In this document: positions 1 to 6,944 of the stretch, piece by piece
Position numbering within the stretch: position 1 is the stretch's first letter
How the letters are laid out: each line of letters begins with the position of its first letter
Assembly: GCA_904420435.1 (NCBI GenBank)
Contig: CAJFVK010000011.1
Location: 1-35,677 of the forward strand
DNA length: 35,677 nt
Source: an uncultured Oscillospiraceae bacterium
GTDB taxonomy: Bacteria; Bacillota; Clostridia; Oscillospirales; Oscillospiraceae
Direction: 5' to 3'
Made by a program: the position numbers and the translations under genes
The notes under the pieces: model-generated
What the model was told of the DNA's origin: nothing
The model's input: the letters and a program-made list of their open reading frames with translations, nothing else
The model's database searches: none

Positions 1-248
1 CCCAGGAGGACTGGCTGACGGCTCTGGACCGGGCGGTGGACTGCGGCCTGCTCACCGCCGGGGAGCGGAGCCGCCTGGAGGCGGAGCCCTTCTGCCGGGC
101 CCAGGTGGCCTATCTCTCCTACTACGCTCTGGACGCCGTTCTCCCCGACGGGCAGACCCTGGCCCGGCGGCTGGAGAATCTGGGCATCTTCTCCGACGCC
201 CAGCTGGAGGAGGCCCGGTCCCTGGTGTCCGGCATGCGGATCTCCTGA
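1..248 (+). CDS. C-terminal part of an unrecognised protein
   Basis: An open frame enters from the left edge (first full codon at base 3) and stops with TGA at 246-248, giving about 81 visible residues. A GTG at 36 could serve as a start, but no Shine-Dalgarno site precedes it and the frame stays open upstream, so I read this as the tail of a longer gene. The visible part is acidic and looks helical, with no membrane segment, Cys cluster or catalytic motif that I recognise. The product cannot be named from this fragment. Confidence 0.6.
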   Translation, partial: QEDWLTALDRAVDCGLLTAGERSRLEAEPFCRAQVAYLSYYALDAVLPDGQTLARRLENLGIFSDAQLEEARSLVSGMRIS

Positions 249-328
249 CGGGCGCACACTCCCCACCGCCGCGCATACTATGAACTGAGGCCTCGAGTGC
301 AGGCACTCAAATCTGAGGAGGTTCTTGT

Positions 329-475
329 ATGTGCAATAACGGTTTCTTTGGCGGCGGCAACTGCTGCTGGATCATCATCCTGATCCTCATTCTGTGCTGC
401 TGCTGCGGCAACGGCAACAGCGGCATCTGCGGCGGCAGCTGCGGCTGTGGCAACTCCGGCAATTCCTGCTGCTGA
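329..475 (+). CDS. 48-residue Cys/Gly-rich small protein with one hydrophobic segment
   Basis: ATG at 329 follows a strong GAGGAGG Shine-Dalgarno at 315-321 and the frame ends in TGA at 473-475; a clean intrinsic terminator follows at once, so this is a discrete small gene. The product has 48 residues. Residues 1-13 are Gly/Asn/Cys, 14-22 are a very hydrophobic stretch (W followed by Ile/Leu), then four consecutive Cys (23-26) and a Gly/Cys/Asn/Ser tail ending in CC. About eleven residues are Cys. The pattern (short, Gly-rich, one Ile/Leu block) resembles YjcZ-type small sporulation proteins and the Cys-rich peptides sometimes labelled 'chorion class high-cysteine' in clostridial genomes; that is a resemblance, not an assignment. 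A metal-binding or disulfide-linked spore/envelope role is conjecture. Confidence 0.7.
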   Translation: MCNNGFFGGGNCCWIIILILILCCCCGNGNSGICGGSCGCGNSGNSCC

Positions 476-493
476 CAAACGCGTCCCCACATA

Positions 494-530
494 CCCTCCC
501 CGCTGCCCGCGGGGAGGGCTCTTTCTTTTC
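494..530 (+). terminator. Intrinsic terminator of the Cys-rich peptide gene
   Basis: A perfect 10-bp GC-rich stem (494-503 with 509-518) with loop TGCCC is followed by a pyrimidine/T-rich run to 530. Confidence 0.85.
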
Positions 531-592
531 CGCCGGCGCTCCATGGGCGGCCGCCCGCGCGCTCGGACGGGGAGGATTTCTGTTTTGCCCCC

Positions 593-621
593 TTGACAAG
601 CTCTTCCTGGTGCTATACTAT
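593..621 (+). promoter_or_regulatory. Sigma-A-type promoter of nrdDG
   Basis: TTGACA at 593-598 and TACTAT at 616-621 are separated by 17 bp. An overlapping TATACT at 614-619 would give 15 bp. The nrdD start codon lies about 55 bp downstream. Confidence 0.75.
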
Positions 622-659
622 ATATTTGATTTTCGTGTTTTTTTAACACAAGATATTGT
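615..659 (+). promoter_or_regulatory. Two NrdR-box-like sites, 31 bp apart
   Basis: Box 1 (615-628, ATACTATATATTTG) overlaps the -10; box 2 (646-659, ACACAAGATATTGT) lies in the leader. From memory of the NrdR box (acaCwAtATaTwGt), box 2 fits at 13 of 14 positions and box 1 at 11. The offset is exactly 31 bp, about three helical turns, which is the usual arrangement for paired NrdR boxes. NrdR is the zinc-ribbon/ATP-cone repressor of ribonucleotide reductase genes. No nrdR gene lies in this window. Confidence 0.7.
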
Positions 660-675
660 ATCCGGAGGGAGAGCC

Positions 676-3006
676 ATGGCCACAAGCATTGACAAGCTGA
701 GAAAGCGGGACGGACGGCTGGTAGATTTTGACGAGCAAAAGATCGCAAACGCCATCAACAAGGCCTTTCAGGCAACCTATAAGCCTAATCACGAGGAGGT
801 GGCCCGGGAGCTGGCCCGGGAGGTGGTGTCGGTCCTGGAGGTGGAGGGCGGCGAGGCCCCGGACGTGGAGCACGTGCAGGATATTGTGGAAAAGGTCCTG
901 ATGGACAACGGCTATGTCCAGACCGCCAAGGCCTACATCCTCTACCGCAACGAGCGCAGCCGGGCCCGGGAGATGAACACCCGCCTGATGAAGGTCTACG
1001 AGGACATCACCTTCTCCGACGCCGTGGACTCCGACGTGAAGCGGGAAAACGCCAACATCAACGCCGACACCGCCATGGGCGCCATGCTGAAGTACGGCAG
1101 CGAGGGTGCCAAGCAGTTCTATCAGATGTTCCTTCTGAAGCCGGAGCACGCCAAGGCCCACCGGGAGGGGGACATCCACATCCACGACCTGGATTTCTAC
1201 GCCCTGACCACCACCTGCTGCCAGATCGACATCAAGAAGCTCTTCGCCGGCGGCTTCTCCACCGGCCACGGCCACCTGCGGGAGCCCAACGACATCGCCT
1301 CCTACTCCGCCCTGGCCTGTATCGCCATCCAGTCCAACCAGAACGACCAGCACGGGGGACAGTCCATCGTCAACTTCGACTACGGCATGGCCGACGGGGT
1401 GCGCAAGACCTTTGAGAAGCTCTACACCCAGAACCTGGGCAAGTTCCTGATGATCGAGCTGGATCTGGAGGACCCGGAGGCGGAACTGAAGGAGCTGCGG
1501 CTGGGGATCAAGGAGCGCACCGGCCTCTATCCCCGCCTGGGGGGCAGCGAGGACTACCTGGCGGCGGAGCTCCCCCTCCTCCTGGAGCGCTACGGCCACG
1601 AGGATCTGCTGAAAAAGGCTCAGGCCAAGGCCCTCTACTGCGCGGAGAAAGAAACGGACCGGGCCACCTACCAGGCCATGGAGGCCTTTATCCACAACCT
1701 GAACACCATGCACTCCCGGGCCGGGGCCCAAACGCCCTTCTCCTCCATCAATTACGGTATGGACACCTCCCCCGAGGGGCGGATGGTCATGCGCAACATC
1801 ATGCTGACCACGGAGGCGGGCCTGGGCAACGGGGAGACCCCCATCTTCCCCATCCAGATCTTCCGGGTGAAGGAGGGCGTCAACTACAACCCCGGGGAGC
1901 CCAACTACGATCTCTTCAAGCTGGCCTGCCGCTGCAGTGCCAAGCGTCTCTTCCCCAACTTCGCCTTCATCGACGCCCCCTTCAATCTCCAATACTACGA
2001 CCCCAACCGGCCGGAAACGGAGATCGCCTACATGGGCTGCCGCACCCGGGTCATCAGCAATGTCTACGACCCCTCCCGGCAGCAGTGCAACAGCCGGGGC
2101 AACCTGAGCTTCACCTCCATCAACCTGCCCCGGATCGCCATCAAGGCCAAGGGGGACCTGGACTCCTTCTTCGACGAGCTGGACAACAAGATGGACCTGT
2201 GCATCGACCAGCTGAAGGACCGTTTTGAGATCCAGGCCCGGAAAAAGGTCTACAACTACCCCTTCCTCATGGGCCAGGGGGTCTGGCTGGACAGCGAGAA
2301 GCTGGGCTGGACCGACGAGGTCCGGGAGGTGCTCAAGCACGGCACCCTGTCCGTGGGCTTCATCGGTCTGGCGGAGGCCCTGGTGGCCCTCACCGGGGAG
2401 CACCACGGCCAGAGCGAGCGCAGCCAGCGCTTAGGCCTGGAGATCATCGCCCGGATGCGGGCCCGGATGGACGAGGAGTGCCAGAAGACGGGGCTCAACT
2501 TCTCCCTGCTGGCTACGCCGGCGGAGGGACTCAGCGGCCGCTTCGTGCGGATCGACCAGAAGCGGTTTGGGAAGATCCCCGGCGTCACGGACCGGGACTT
2601 CTACACCAACAGCTTCCACATCCCCGTCTACTACCCCATCAGCGCCTTTGAGAAGATCAAGAAGGAGGCCCCCTACCACGCCCTGACCAACGCCGGCCAC
2701 ATCAGCTACATTGAGATGGACGGGGACCCGCTGAAAAATCTGGACGCCTTTGAGAAAGTGATCCGCTGCATGAAGGAGGCGGGCATCGGCTACGGCAGCG
2801 TCAACCACCCGGTGGACCGTGACCCCTGCTGCGGCTACACGGGCATCATCGACGACGAGTGCCCCGGCTGCGGGCGCCGGGAGGGGGATGGCCGCCAGCA
2901 GTTCGAGCGGATCCGCCGGATCACCGGTTACCTGGTTGGCACCATGGACCGCTGGAATGACGCCAAGACTGCCGAGGAAAAAGCCAGAGTGAAGCACAAC
3001 ATCTGA
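676..3006 (+). CDS. nrdD: Anaerobic (class III) ribonucleoside-triphosphate reductase, large subunit
   Basis: This 776-residue protein reduces ribonucleotides to deoxyribonucleotides with a glycyl radical, so it works only without oxygen. ATG 676 is chosen because CGGAGGGAG sits just upstream and the protein then begins at the ATP-cone domain (about residues 5-97), the allosteric dNTP/ATP sensor. The catalytic barrel follows, with the conserved QNDQHGGQ and NLSFTSINLPR segments. Near the C terminus Cys718/719 and Cys729/732 form the zinc site, and RITGY places the radical glycine at Gly751. It precedes nrdG, its activase. A promoter with two NrdR-like boxes lies upstream. The last 60 bp are repeated imperfectly at 3156-3214, beyond a hairpin-rich insert. 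The assignment is firm. Confidence 0.97.
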   Translation: MATSIDKLRKRDGRLVDFDEQKIANAINKAFQATYKPNHEEVARELAREVVSVLEVEGGEAPDVEHVQDIVEKVLMDNGYVQTAKAYILYRNERSRAREMNTRLMKVYEDITFSDAVDSDVKRENANINADTAMGAMLKYGSEGAKQFYQMFLLKPEHAKAHREGDIHIHDLDFYALTTTCCQIDIKKLFAGGFSTGHGHLREPNDIASYSALACIAIQSNQNDQHGGQSIVNFDYGMADGVRKTFEKLYTQNLGKFLMIELDLEDPEAELKELRLGIKERTGLYPRLGGSEDYLAAELPLLLERYGHEDLLKKAQAKALYCAEKETDRATYQAMEAFIHNLNTMHSRAGAQTPFSSINYGMDTSPEGRMVMRNIMLTTEAGLGNGETPIFPIQIFRVKEGVNYNPGEPNYDLFKLACRCSAKRLFPNFAFIDAPFNLQYYDPNRPETEIAYMGCRTRVISNVYDPSRQQCNSRGNLSFTSINLPRIAIKAKGDLDSFFDELDNKMDLCIDQLKDRFEIQARKKVYNYPFLMGQGVWLDSEKLGWTDEVREVLKHGTLSVGFIGLAEALVALTGEHHGQSERSQRLGLEIIARMRARMDEECQKTGLNFSLLATPAEGLSGRFVRIDQKRFGKIPGVTDRDFYTNSFHIPVYYPISAFEKIKKEAPYHALTNAGHISYIEMDGDPLKNLDAFEKVIRCMKEAGIGYGSVNHPVDRDPCCGYTGIIDDECPGCGRREGDGRQQFERIRRITGYLVGTMDRWNDAKTAEEKARVKHNI

Positions 3007-3008
3007 CC
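2949..3008 (+). repeat. 3' end of nrdD, copy 1 of a duplicated 60-bp segment
   Basis: These bases encode the last nrdD codons and the stop. They recur at 3156-3214 with three substitutions and a one-base deletion. The copies flank the hairpin-rich segment 3009-3155. Confidence 0.9.
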
Positions 3009-3155
3009 CCTGACGCTCTCCGCAGAGCGGTCCATGCCCGCCGCTTCGCGGCGTACAAGCGTTTTGGCTGCGCCAAAACCTTGCCGCAGGCTGGCTTCGC
3101 CAGCCGAGGATGGATCCGATCCGGGGCCCCCGCAAAAGCGGGCTTTTGCGGGGAT
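3009..3155. repeat. Hairpin-rich 147-bp insert (REP/BIME-like element) between nrdD and nrdG
   Basis: Five perfect hairpins lie in tandem: 3015-3028 (5-bp stem), 3039-3053 (6 bp, TTC loop), 3061-3079 (8 bp, TGC loop), 3089-3105 (7 bp, TTC loop) and 3128-3153 (12 bp, loop GG). GGATCCG occurs at 3112 and again at 3152. Tiny loops and self-complementary blocks of this kind suggest a dispersed palindromic repeat. No other copy is visible in this window, so the dispersed nature is inference. No coding frame is plausible here. Confidence 0.7.
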
Positions 3156-3214
3156 CCGCTGGAATGACGCCAAGACCGCCGAGGAGAAAGCAGAGTGAAG
3201 CACAGCATCTGACC
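3156..3214 (+). pseudogene. Duplicated nrdD 3' end, copy 2 (non-coding remnant)
   Basis: This 59-bp segment repeats nrdD 2949-3008. Two of the differences are synonymous third-base changes (ACT to ACC, GAA to GAG). A one-base deletion after the AAAGC puts an earlier TGA in frame, so it cannot encode the same tail. It ends just before the nrdG Shine-Dalgarno, so it may mark the original nrdD-nrdG junction, with the hairpin element now lying between the two copies. Confidence 0.85.
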
Positions 3215-3229
3215 GAAGGAGGTATATCC

Positions 3230-3727
3230 ATGCGCATCTATGGTCTGGTACAGGACTCTATTGTGGACGGGCCGGGGTTTCGCTTTGTCTGCTTTGTCCA
3301 GGGCTGCCCTCACCACTGTCCCGGCTGCCACAACCCGGACTCCCACGACCCCACCGGCGGCCGGGAGATGGATGTGGAGGAGGTAGCCGCCCAGATGCTC
3401 TCCAACCCTCTGACCGACGGGCTGACCCTCTCCGGCGGGGAGCCCATGGAGCAGGCGGCGGCCTGCCTCCGCCTGGCGGAGCGGGCCCACGGGGCGGGAC
3501 TCAACGTGTGGTGCTACACCGGCTACACCCTGGAGCACCTGCTGCAGGAGGGCACGACGGACCAGCGGGCCCTGCTGGAGCAGGTGGACGTACTGGTGGA
3601 CGGCCCCTTTCTCCTTGCGGAGCGGACGTTGTCCCTCCCCTGGCGGGGCAGCCGGAACCAGCGCCTTCTCGACGTGCCCGCATCCCTGGCGGCGGGGCAG
3701 CCGGTGGAGCTGGCAGGCCAAAACTGA
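3230..3727 (+). CDS. nrdG: Anaerobic ribonucleotide reductase-activating protein (radical SAM)
   Basis: The 165-residue product is a radical-SAM activase that makes the glycyl radical on NrdD. Cys26, Cys30 and Cys33 form the CX3CX2C iron-sulfur motif (CPHHCPGC). SGGEP at about residues 65-69 is the SAM-binding GGE motif. The length is usual for NrdG. ATG 3230 is chosen because AAGGAGG ends about 8 nt upstream and the protein then starts at the family's usual N terminus (MRIYGLVQDSIVDGPG). A longer frame reaches back to 3110, but it runs through the hairpin repeat. Cotranscription with nrdD is likely, since no T-tract terminator separates them, although the hairpin insert may lower nrdG expression. 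Confidence 0.95.
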   Translation: MRIYGLVQDSIVDGPGFRFVCFVQGCPHHCPGCHNPDSHDPTGGREMDVEEVAAQMLSNPLTDGLTLSGGEPMEQAAACLRLAERAHGAGLNVWCYTGYTLEHLLQEGTTDQRALLEQVDVLVDGPFLLAERTLSLPWRGSRNQRLLDVPASLAAGQPVELAGQN

Positions 3728-3751
3728 ACGGGGGCGCGACGCCCCCCTGCT

Positions 3752-3797
3752 AAAAACAGCGGGCGACAGCACTTTATGCTGCCGCCCGCTGTTTTTA
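3752..3797. terminator. Bidirectional terminator between nrdG and the XRE regulator
   Basis: A-tract, a 20-bp stem (3752-3771 with 3777-3796) and T-tract are symmetrical, so it can stop nrdG rightward and the leftward regulator. The regulator's TAA stop lies in its right arm. Confidence 0.9.
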
Positions 3798-4055
3798 TCC
3801 CCGCCCCTGCTCCTCCTCCGGCTCAAAAAAGGCCTCAATGGGAACCCGGAGCACCTGGGAGAGGCCGTAGAGCTCGATGTCCGTCACCGTCCGCTGCTTG
3901 TCCTCGATCCGGGAGATGGACCCCCGGCAGATGTAGATAGCCAGGGTCTCCAGCCGGTCGGACAGCGCCTGCTGGCTCAGCCCCCGGGCCAGCCGCAGGG
4001 CGCGCACCCGGTCCCCCACCATATTCTTGTCGCTTCCATCAATAATTCTCGCCAC
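3795..4055 (-). CDS. XRE-family helix-turn-helix regulator
   Basis: This 86-residue protein is almost entirely one HTH_3/Cro-CI domain (about residues 12-70: RVRALRLARGLSQQALSDRL, then GSISRIEDKQRTVTD), followed by an acidic tail. It probably acts as a dimeric repressor. GTG 4055 is preferred because AAGGGGGG sits about 8 nt upstream; ATG 12 codons further in lacks one, and the frame back to 4142 runs through the operator region. It is divergent from the membrane protein at 4166. Two near-identical 17-bp palindromes in the shared interval (4071-4087 and 4120-4136) are its likely operators, implying control of the neighbour and of itself. The inducing signal is unknown. Confidence 0.85.
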   Translation of the reverse strand: MARIIDGSDKNMVGDRVRALRLARGLSQQALSDRLETLAIYICRGSISRIEDKQRTVTDIELYGLSQVLRVPIEAFFEPEEEQGRG

Positions 4056-4070
4056 TGTTTTACCCCCCTT

Positions 4071-4087
4071 TGTCTTGACATAGGACA
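4071..4087. promoter_or_regulatory. Operator-like palindrome 1
   Basis: TGTCTTGACATAGGACA matches site 2 at 13 of 17 positions and covers the -35 hexamer of the rightward promoter. A repressor bound here would block RNA polymerase. Confidence 0.6.
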
Positions 4088-4103
4088 ATTCAAAGGGTAA
4101 ACT
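4075..4103 (+). promoter_or_regulatory. Promoter of the zinc-ribbon membrane protein gene
   Basis: TTGACA (4075-4080) and TAAACT (4098-4103) have a 17-bp spacer. The ATG at 4166 lies about 55 nt beyond the expected start site. Confidence 0.75.
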
Positions 4104-4119
4104 ATGAACCAGAGAAAAA

Positions 4120-4136
4120 TGTCCTGTAACAGGACA
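4120..4136. promoter_or_regulatory. Operator-like palindrome 2
   Basis: TGTCCTGTAACAGGACA is a perfect inverted repeat of 8+1+8, just downstream of the expected transcription start. It lies 49 bp from site 1 and shares its sequence. Confidence 0.65.
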
Positions 4137-4165
4137 ACGCAAAAAAGAGAGAGGACGGTTTTGCC

Positions 4166-5512
4166 ATGGAGAAGAAAATGATCCGGATCTGTTCCCTGTG
4201 CTCGGCGGTGCTGATGGCCGGGCCAGTGATCTACTACACAGAAGGTTTCCAAGTTCCCCTCACCAGAAATGTCGGTCTGCTGGCCTACTGCCTGTTCGCC
4301 CTGGGAGCCCTGGCGGTGTGCTGCCTGCCCCAGGTGCGGCCGTTGAAGCTGTTCTTCCTGCTTCCCGGAGCGCTGCTGCTCTACTGGTCGTTCACACTCA
4401 TCAAAAGCAGGTGGACGAACCTGTCTGCTATGCTTTCGCTGCCTAACGCCGGGGGCGCCCGATCGATCCAGTGGGCCTACTTTCTTCAGAGCATCCTGTT
4501 CCTGCTGTCCGCCCTGGTTCTCCTGCTCTTTCTGGCGGCCCTGCTGACCCCCTGGCGGGAAAAGGCCGCCAGGCTTTGGTTCCTGCCAGGCGTCCTGCTG
4601 CTGCCCACTTTCTGGCTGGAGCTGCTCCTGACCTGGGGGATGCTCCTCCTGTGCTGCGCCCTCTTTGCCGGGGAGGGGGCGGACCATGCTCTCTCCCCTG
4701 CCGGAGAAACGGGTATTCCCGGCGCAAAGGTCCTCCGGGTCCTGGCCCTGTGCGCGGCGGCGCTCCTGGCTGTGCCGGCTATCAACGCCTCCCAGACCAG
4801 CGCCGGGAACCCGGAAGCCTCCAGCCGCACCCTGCCCTACTTCCTCCTGGTGGGCTGCGCCCTGCTGGTGTGCTGCCTCCCGGCCCGGCGAAAGCTGCGG
4901 CTGGTGTTCCTGATCCCCGGGGCCCTGATGGCCGTCCAGTACTACCAGAGTATGGATCGGGTGATCTCCGCGAATGTTCGTCTTTACGGCGGGGTTCCCG
5001 ACTATATGTGGCCCAGCCTGCTGCAATCTTACCTCTTCCCCCTCCTGGCCTTTCTGCTCTTTCTGGTGTGGATCCTCCTGCGGTCTTTTGCCAAGGGGAA
5101 TCTTCTGGGGTTTGTCTCCGCGTTCTGGTTTCTGCCGGGGACGTTCTGTCTTGCGGGCAGCCTGGAAAATCTCTGCCTGACAGCGGGGATGCTCCTCCTC
5201 TGCTATGTACTCTTTGCCGGGGCGGATGCGCCGCAAGCGGTTTTGGTTTCCGCATCCGCCGGCGCCGCCCCTGGGGGCCCCGCCGGGCAGGCCCAGGTGT
5301 TCTCCACCCCGGAGGAGGTCCCTGTTTCCGCTCCCCAGCAGCCGGCGGCCCGGAGCGCTGCCCCAGCCCAGGCGGTTTCCACCCCGGAGTCTAAAGCCTC
5401 TGCCCCGGCCCAGCCGGCGGCGCCTGGGGGCGCCCTGTTCTGCCCCCGGTGCGGCAAGTCCCTGACGCCGGGCGCCCCCTTCTGCCCCCACTGCGGCGGC
5501 AAGGTGGAGTGA
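4166..5512 (+). CDS. Internally duplicated membrane protein with C-terminal zinc ribbon
   Basis: I do not recognise a named family for this 448-residue protein. Residues about 7-170 and 190-353 are two copies of one membrane module, offset by about 184 residues: CCLP (52-55 and 236-239), FLLPGAL/FLIPGAL, LQSILF/LQSYLF, WFLPG, and GMLLLC ending in LFAG. Each has about four or five hydrophobic segments. A Pro/Ala-rich linker (about 355-423) leads to a zinc ribbon, CPRCG at 426-430 and CPHCG at 440-444. The ATG follows GAGAGAGGA about 11 nt upstream. It is divergent from an XRE regulator and probably repressed by it. Membrane proteins with such zinc ribbons are often of unknown, possibly stress-related, function. 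The linker and module count are seen; any role is conjecture. Confidence 0.8.
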   Translation: MEKKMIRICSLCSAVLMAGPVIYYTEGFQVPLTRNVGLLAYCLFALGALAVCCLPQVRPLKLFFLLPGALLLYWSFTLIKSRWTNLSAMLSLPNAGGARSIQWAYFLQSILFLLSALVLLLFLAALLTPWREKAARLWFLPGVLLLPTFWLELLLTWGMLLLCCALFAGEGADHALSPAGETGIPGAKVLRVLALCAAALLAVPAINASQTSAGNPEASSRTLPYFLLVGCALLVCCLPARRKLRLVFLIPGALMAVQYYQSMDRVISANVRLYGGVPDYMWPSLLQSYLFPLLAFLLFLVWILLRSFAKGNLLGFVSAFWFLPGTFCLAGSLENLCLTAGMLLLCYVLFAGADAPQAVLVSASAGAAPGGPAGQAQVFSTPEEVPVSAPQQPAARSAAPAQAVSTPESKASAPAQPAAPGGALFCPRCGKSLTPGAPFCPHCGGKVE

Positions 5513-5542
5513 GGCCCCCGCAGGCCCCCCTGATGATCAAAG

Positions 5543-5581
5543 AAATTCCCCGGACGGCTGCGCACCGTCCGGGGAATTTTT
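5543..5581. terminator. Bidirectional terminator between the zinc-ribbon protein and sfsA
   Basis: A 15-bp stem (5543-5557 with 5565-5579) with loop CTGCGCA has an A-run at its left foot and a T-run at its right, so it can serve both converging genes. Confidence 0.9.
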
Positions 5582-5594
5582 CAGTTGAAAGGCC

Positions 5595-6275
5595 CTACAG
5601 CACCACCGGCACCGGGGCGTCGATGGTCAGGGAGTCCGGCGTTACCAGGCAGTCGTAGGCGTAGACCCGGACCCCACCCTCCGCCGCCTGGCGCAGGGCC
5701 GCCCCAAAGGCCGGATGGGTGGCGTCATTGGGACAGAAATGGGTGACCCCCTTCATCTGGATGACAAAGAAGACCGCCGCGCCGTAGCCCTCCTCCGCCG
5801 CCCGCCGGAGTTCCAGCAGGTGCTTGACCCCCCGCTCCGTGGGGGCGTCGGGAAAGCGGGCCTCCCCATTCTCCTCCAGGGTCACGCCCTTGACCTCCAC
5901 GAAGGTGATCCCCTCGTCGGTTTCCAGCTGAAAATCAAAGCGGGAGGCGTCGTACCGCACCTCGGGCCGGAGGGTGCGGAGGGTGGGCCAGAGCCCGCTG
6001 CCCGTCGCCCACTCCCCGAAGACCCGGTTGGGGGCCTGGGCGTCCATATTGATGAGGAGGCTCCCCTTCTCCACCGCCACCAGGTCCCAGGCGGTCTTCC
6101 GGGCCGGGCCGGCGGCCCGCTCCAGATACACCGCCGCCCCCGGCACCAGCAGCTCCCGGCAACGGCCTGTATTTTTCACGTGGCAGACCTCCACACGCCC
6201 CCCGAGCTCTACCTGGGCGATGAACCGGTTGGGCCTGGCGAGGAAGGTCCCTCTCTGGATGTTCTGATACCGCAT
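5595..6275 (-). CDS. sfsA: SfsA family protein (sugar fermentation stimulation homologue)
   Basis: The 226-residue protein matches SfsA in length and layout. It has an N-terminal OB-like part (RFIAQVELGG, HVKNTGRCRELL, PGAAVYLE) and a C-terminal nuclease-like part (YDASRFDFQLE, FVEVKGVTLEENGEARFPDAPTERG split over two conserved blocks, then LLELRRAAEEG). SfsA was named from E. coli, where overexpression affected maltose use. The fold resembles restriction-type nucleases and the true activity is unsettled. ATG 6275 is chosen because AGAGG lies about 8 nt upstream and it begins the conserved region; a longer frame to 6473 crosses the promoter region. It stands alone, convergent with the zinc-ribbon protein gene. 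Confidence 0.93.
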   Translation of the reverse strand: MRYQNIQRGTFLARPNRFIAQVELGGRVEVCHVKNTGRCRELLVPGAAVYLERAAGPARKTAWDLVAVEKGSLLINMDAQAPNRVFGEWATGSGLWPTLRTLRPEVRYDASRFDFQLETDEGITFVEVKGVTLEENGEARFPDAPTERGVKHLLELRRAAEEGYGAAVFFVIQMKGVTHFCPNDATHPAFGAALRQAAEGGVRVYAYDCLVTPDSLTIDAPVPVVL

Positions 6276-6307
6276 GGGCAAAAACCTCTTTCTCTCTGAT
6301 TCTCTCC

Positions 6308-6336
6308 AGTATAGCACAGAGCGGCGGCCCGGAAAA
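6308..6336 (-). promoter_or_regulatory. Possible extended -10 promoter of sfsA
   Basis: Reading leftward, TGCTATACT (TATACT at 6313-6308) is a good extended -10 about 35 bp before the sfsA ATG. The -35 at 6336-6331 (TTTTCC) is poor. Confidence 0.5.
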
Positions 6337-6401
6337 GGGCCCGTTTCCCGCTCTCCCTGCCGCCGGAGGGGAAACTTTTCCGGAGAAATGGCAAAGCGGT
6401 C

Positions 6402-6430
6402 TTGAATTATGGGGTGTACTCTGATAAAAT
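6402..6430 (+). promoter_or_regulatory. Promoter of the biotin carrier/carboxyltransferase genes
   Basis: TTGAAT (6402-6407) and TAAAAT (6425-6430) have a 17-bp spacer, about 88 bp before the carrier-protein ATG. Confidence 0.7.
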
Positions 6431-6517
6431 ACTGTAAAATGGCTGAGTATTGGGCCTTCCATAGCCCGCCCATCAGAAACAGCGCAACGATTTGTCAGGA
6501 TAGGAGAGGTAAAGACG

Positions 6518-6898
6518 ATGAAAAAGTACAGAGTCAATGTGAACGGTTCCATCTACGACATCACCCTGGAGGTGCTGGAGGGCGCGGAGGCGGCGGCCCC
6601 CGCCGCTCCTGCTGCCCCCGCCGCGCCGGCAGCTCCGGCTCCCGCGCCGGCTGCTCCCGCCCCCAGCGCGGCCGCCAGCGCCAAGGGTGAGAAGGTCACG
6701 GCCCCCATGCCGGGCACCATTCTGTCCGTCAACGTGCAGGCCGGCTCCGCGGTGAAGCGGGGAGATGTTCTGATGGTCCTGGAGGCCATGAAGATGGAGA
6801 ACGAGATCATGTCCCCCTGCGATGGCACCGTGGCCTCCGTCAGCGTGTCCAAGGGCTCCACTGTCCAGTCCGGCACGCTGCTGTGCGTGATCGGCTGA
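6518..6898 (+). CDS. Biotin carboxyl carrier protein of a decarboxylase/carboxylase
   Basis: A 126-residue carrier that moves CO2 on biotin between enzyme subunits. An N-terminal piece (1-20, [10 protein letters not shown]...) typical of glutaconyl-CoA/oxaloacetate/methylmalonyl-CoA decarboxylase carriers is joined by an Ala/Pro linker (about 24-53) to a biotinyl domain (57-126). EAMKMEN places the biotinylated lysine at Lys92. AGGAGAGG precedes the ATG. It lies 46 bp before the carboxyltransferase gene and surely works with it. Names in use include gcdC, oadC-like and mmdC; the sequence alone does not decide the substrate, so no symbol is given. Confidence 0.92.
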   Translation: MKKYRVNVNGSIYDITLEVLEGAEAAAPAAPAAPAAPAAPAPAPAAPAPSAAASAKGEKVTAPMPGTILSVNVQAGSAVKRGDVLMVLEAMKMENEIMSPCDGTVASVSVSKGSTVQSGTLLCVIG

Positions 6899-6944
6899 TC
6901 TTGGCCGCGCCCTGTGGGCCTTTGAAAAGGAGGACAGATTTTTG

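Noticed and set aside
394-675. N-terminal extension of nrdD
   Set aside because: It would read through the Cys-rich peptide gene, its terminator and the nrdD promoter; ATG 676 has a good ribosome site.
3110-3229. N-terminal extension of nrdG
   Set aside because: It runs through the hairpin element and the nrdD duplication; ATG 3230 matches the family start.
6590-6680. GCC/CCG-type tandem repeat
   Set aside because: It is only the Ala/Pro linker of the biotin carrier protein, usual for the family.
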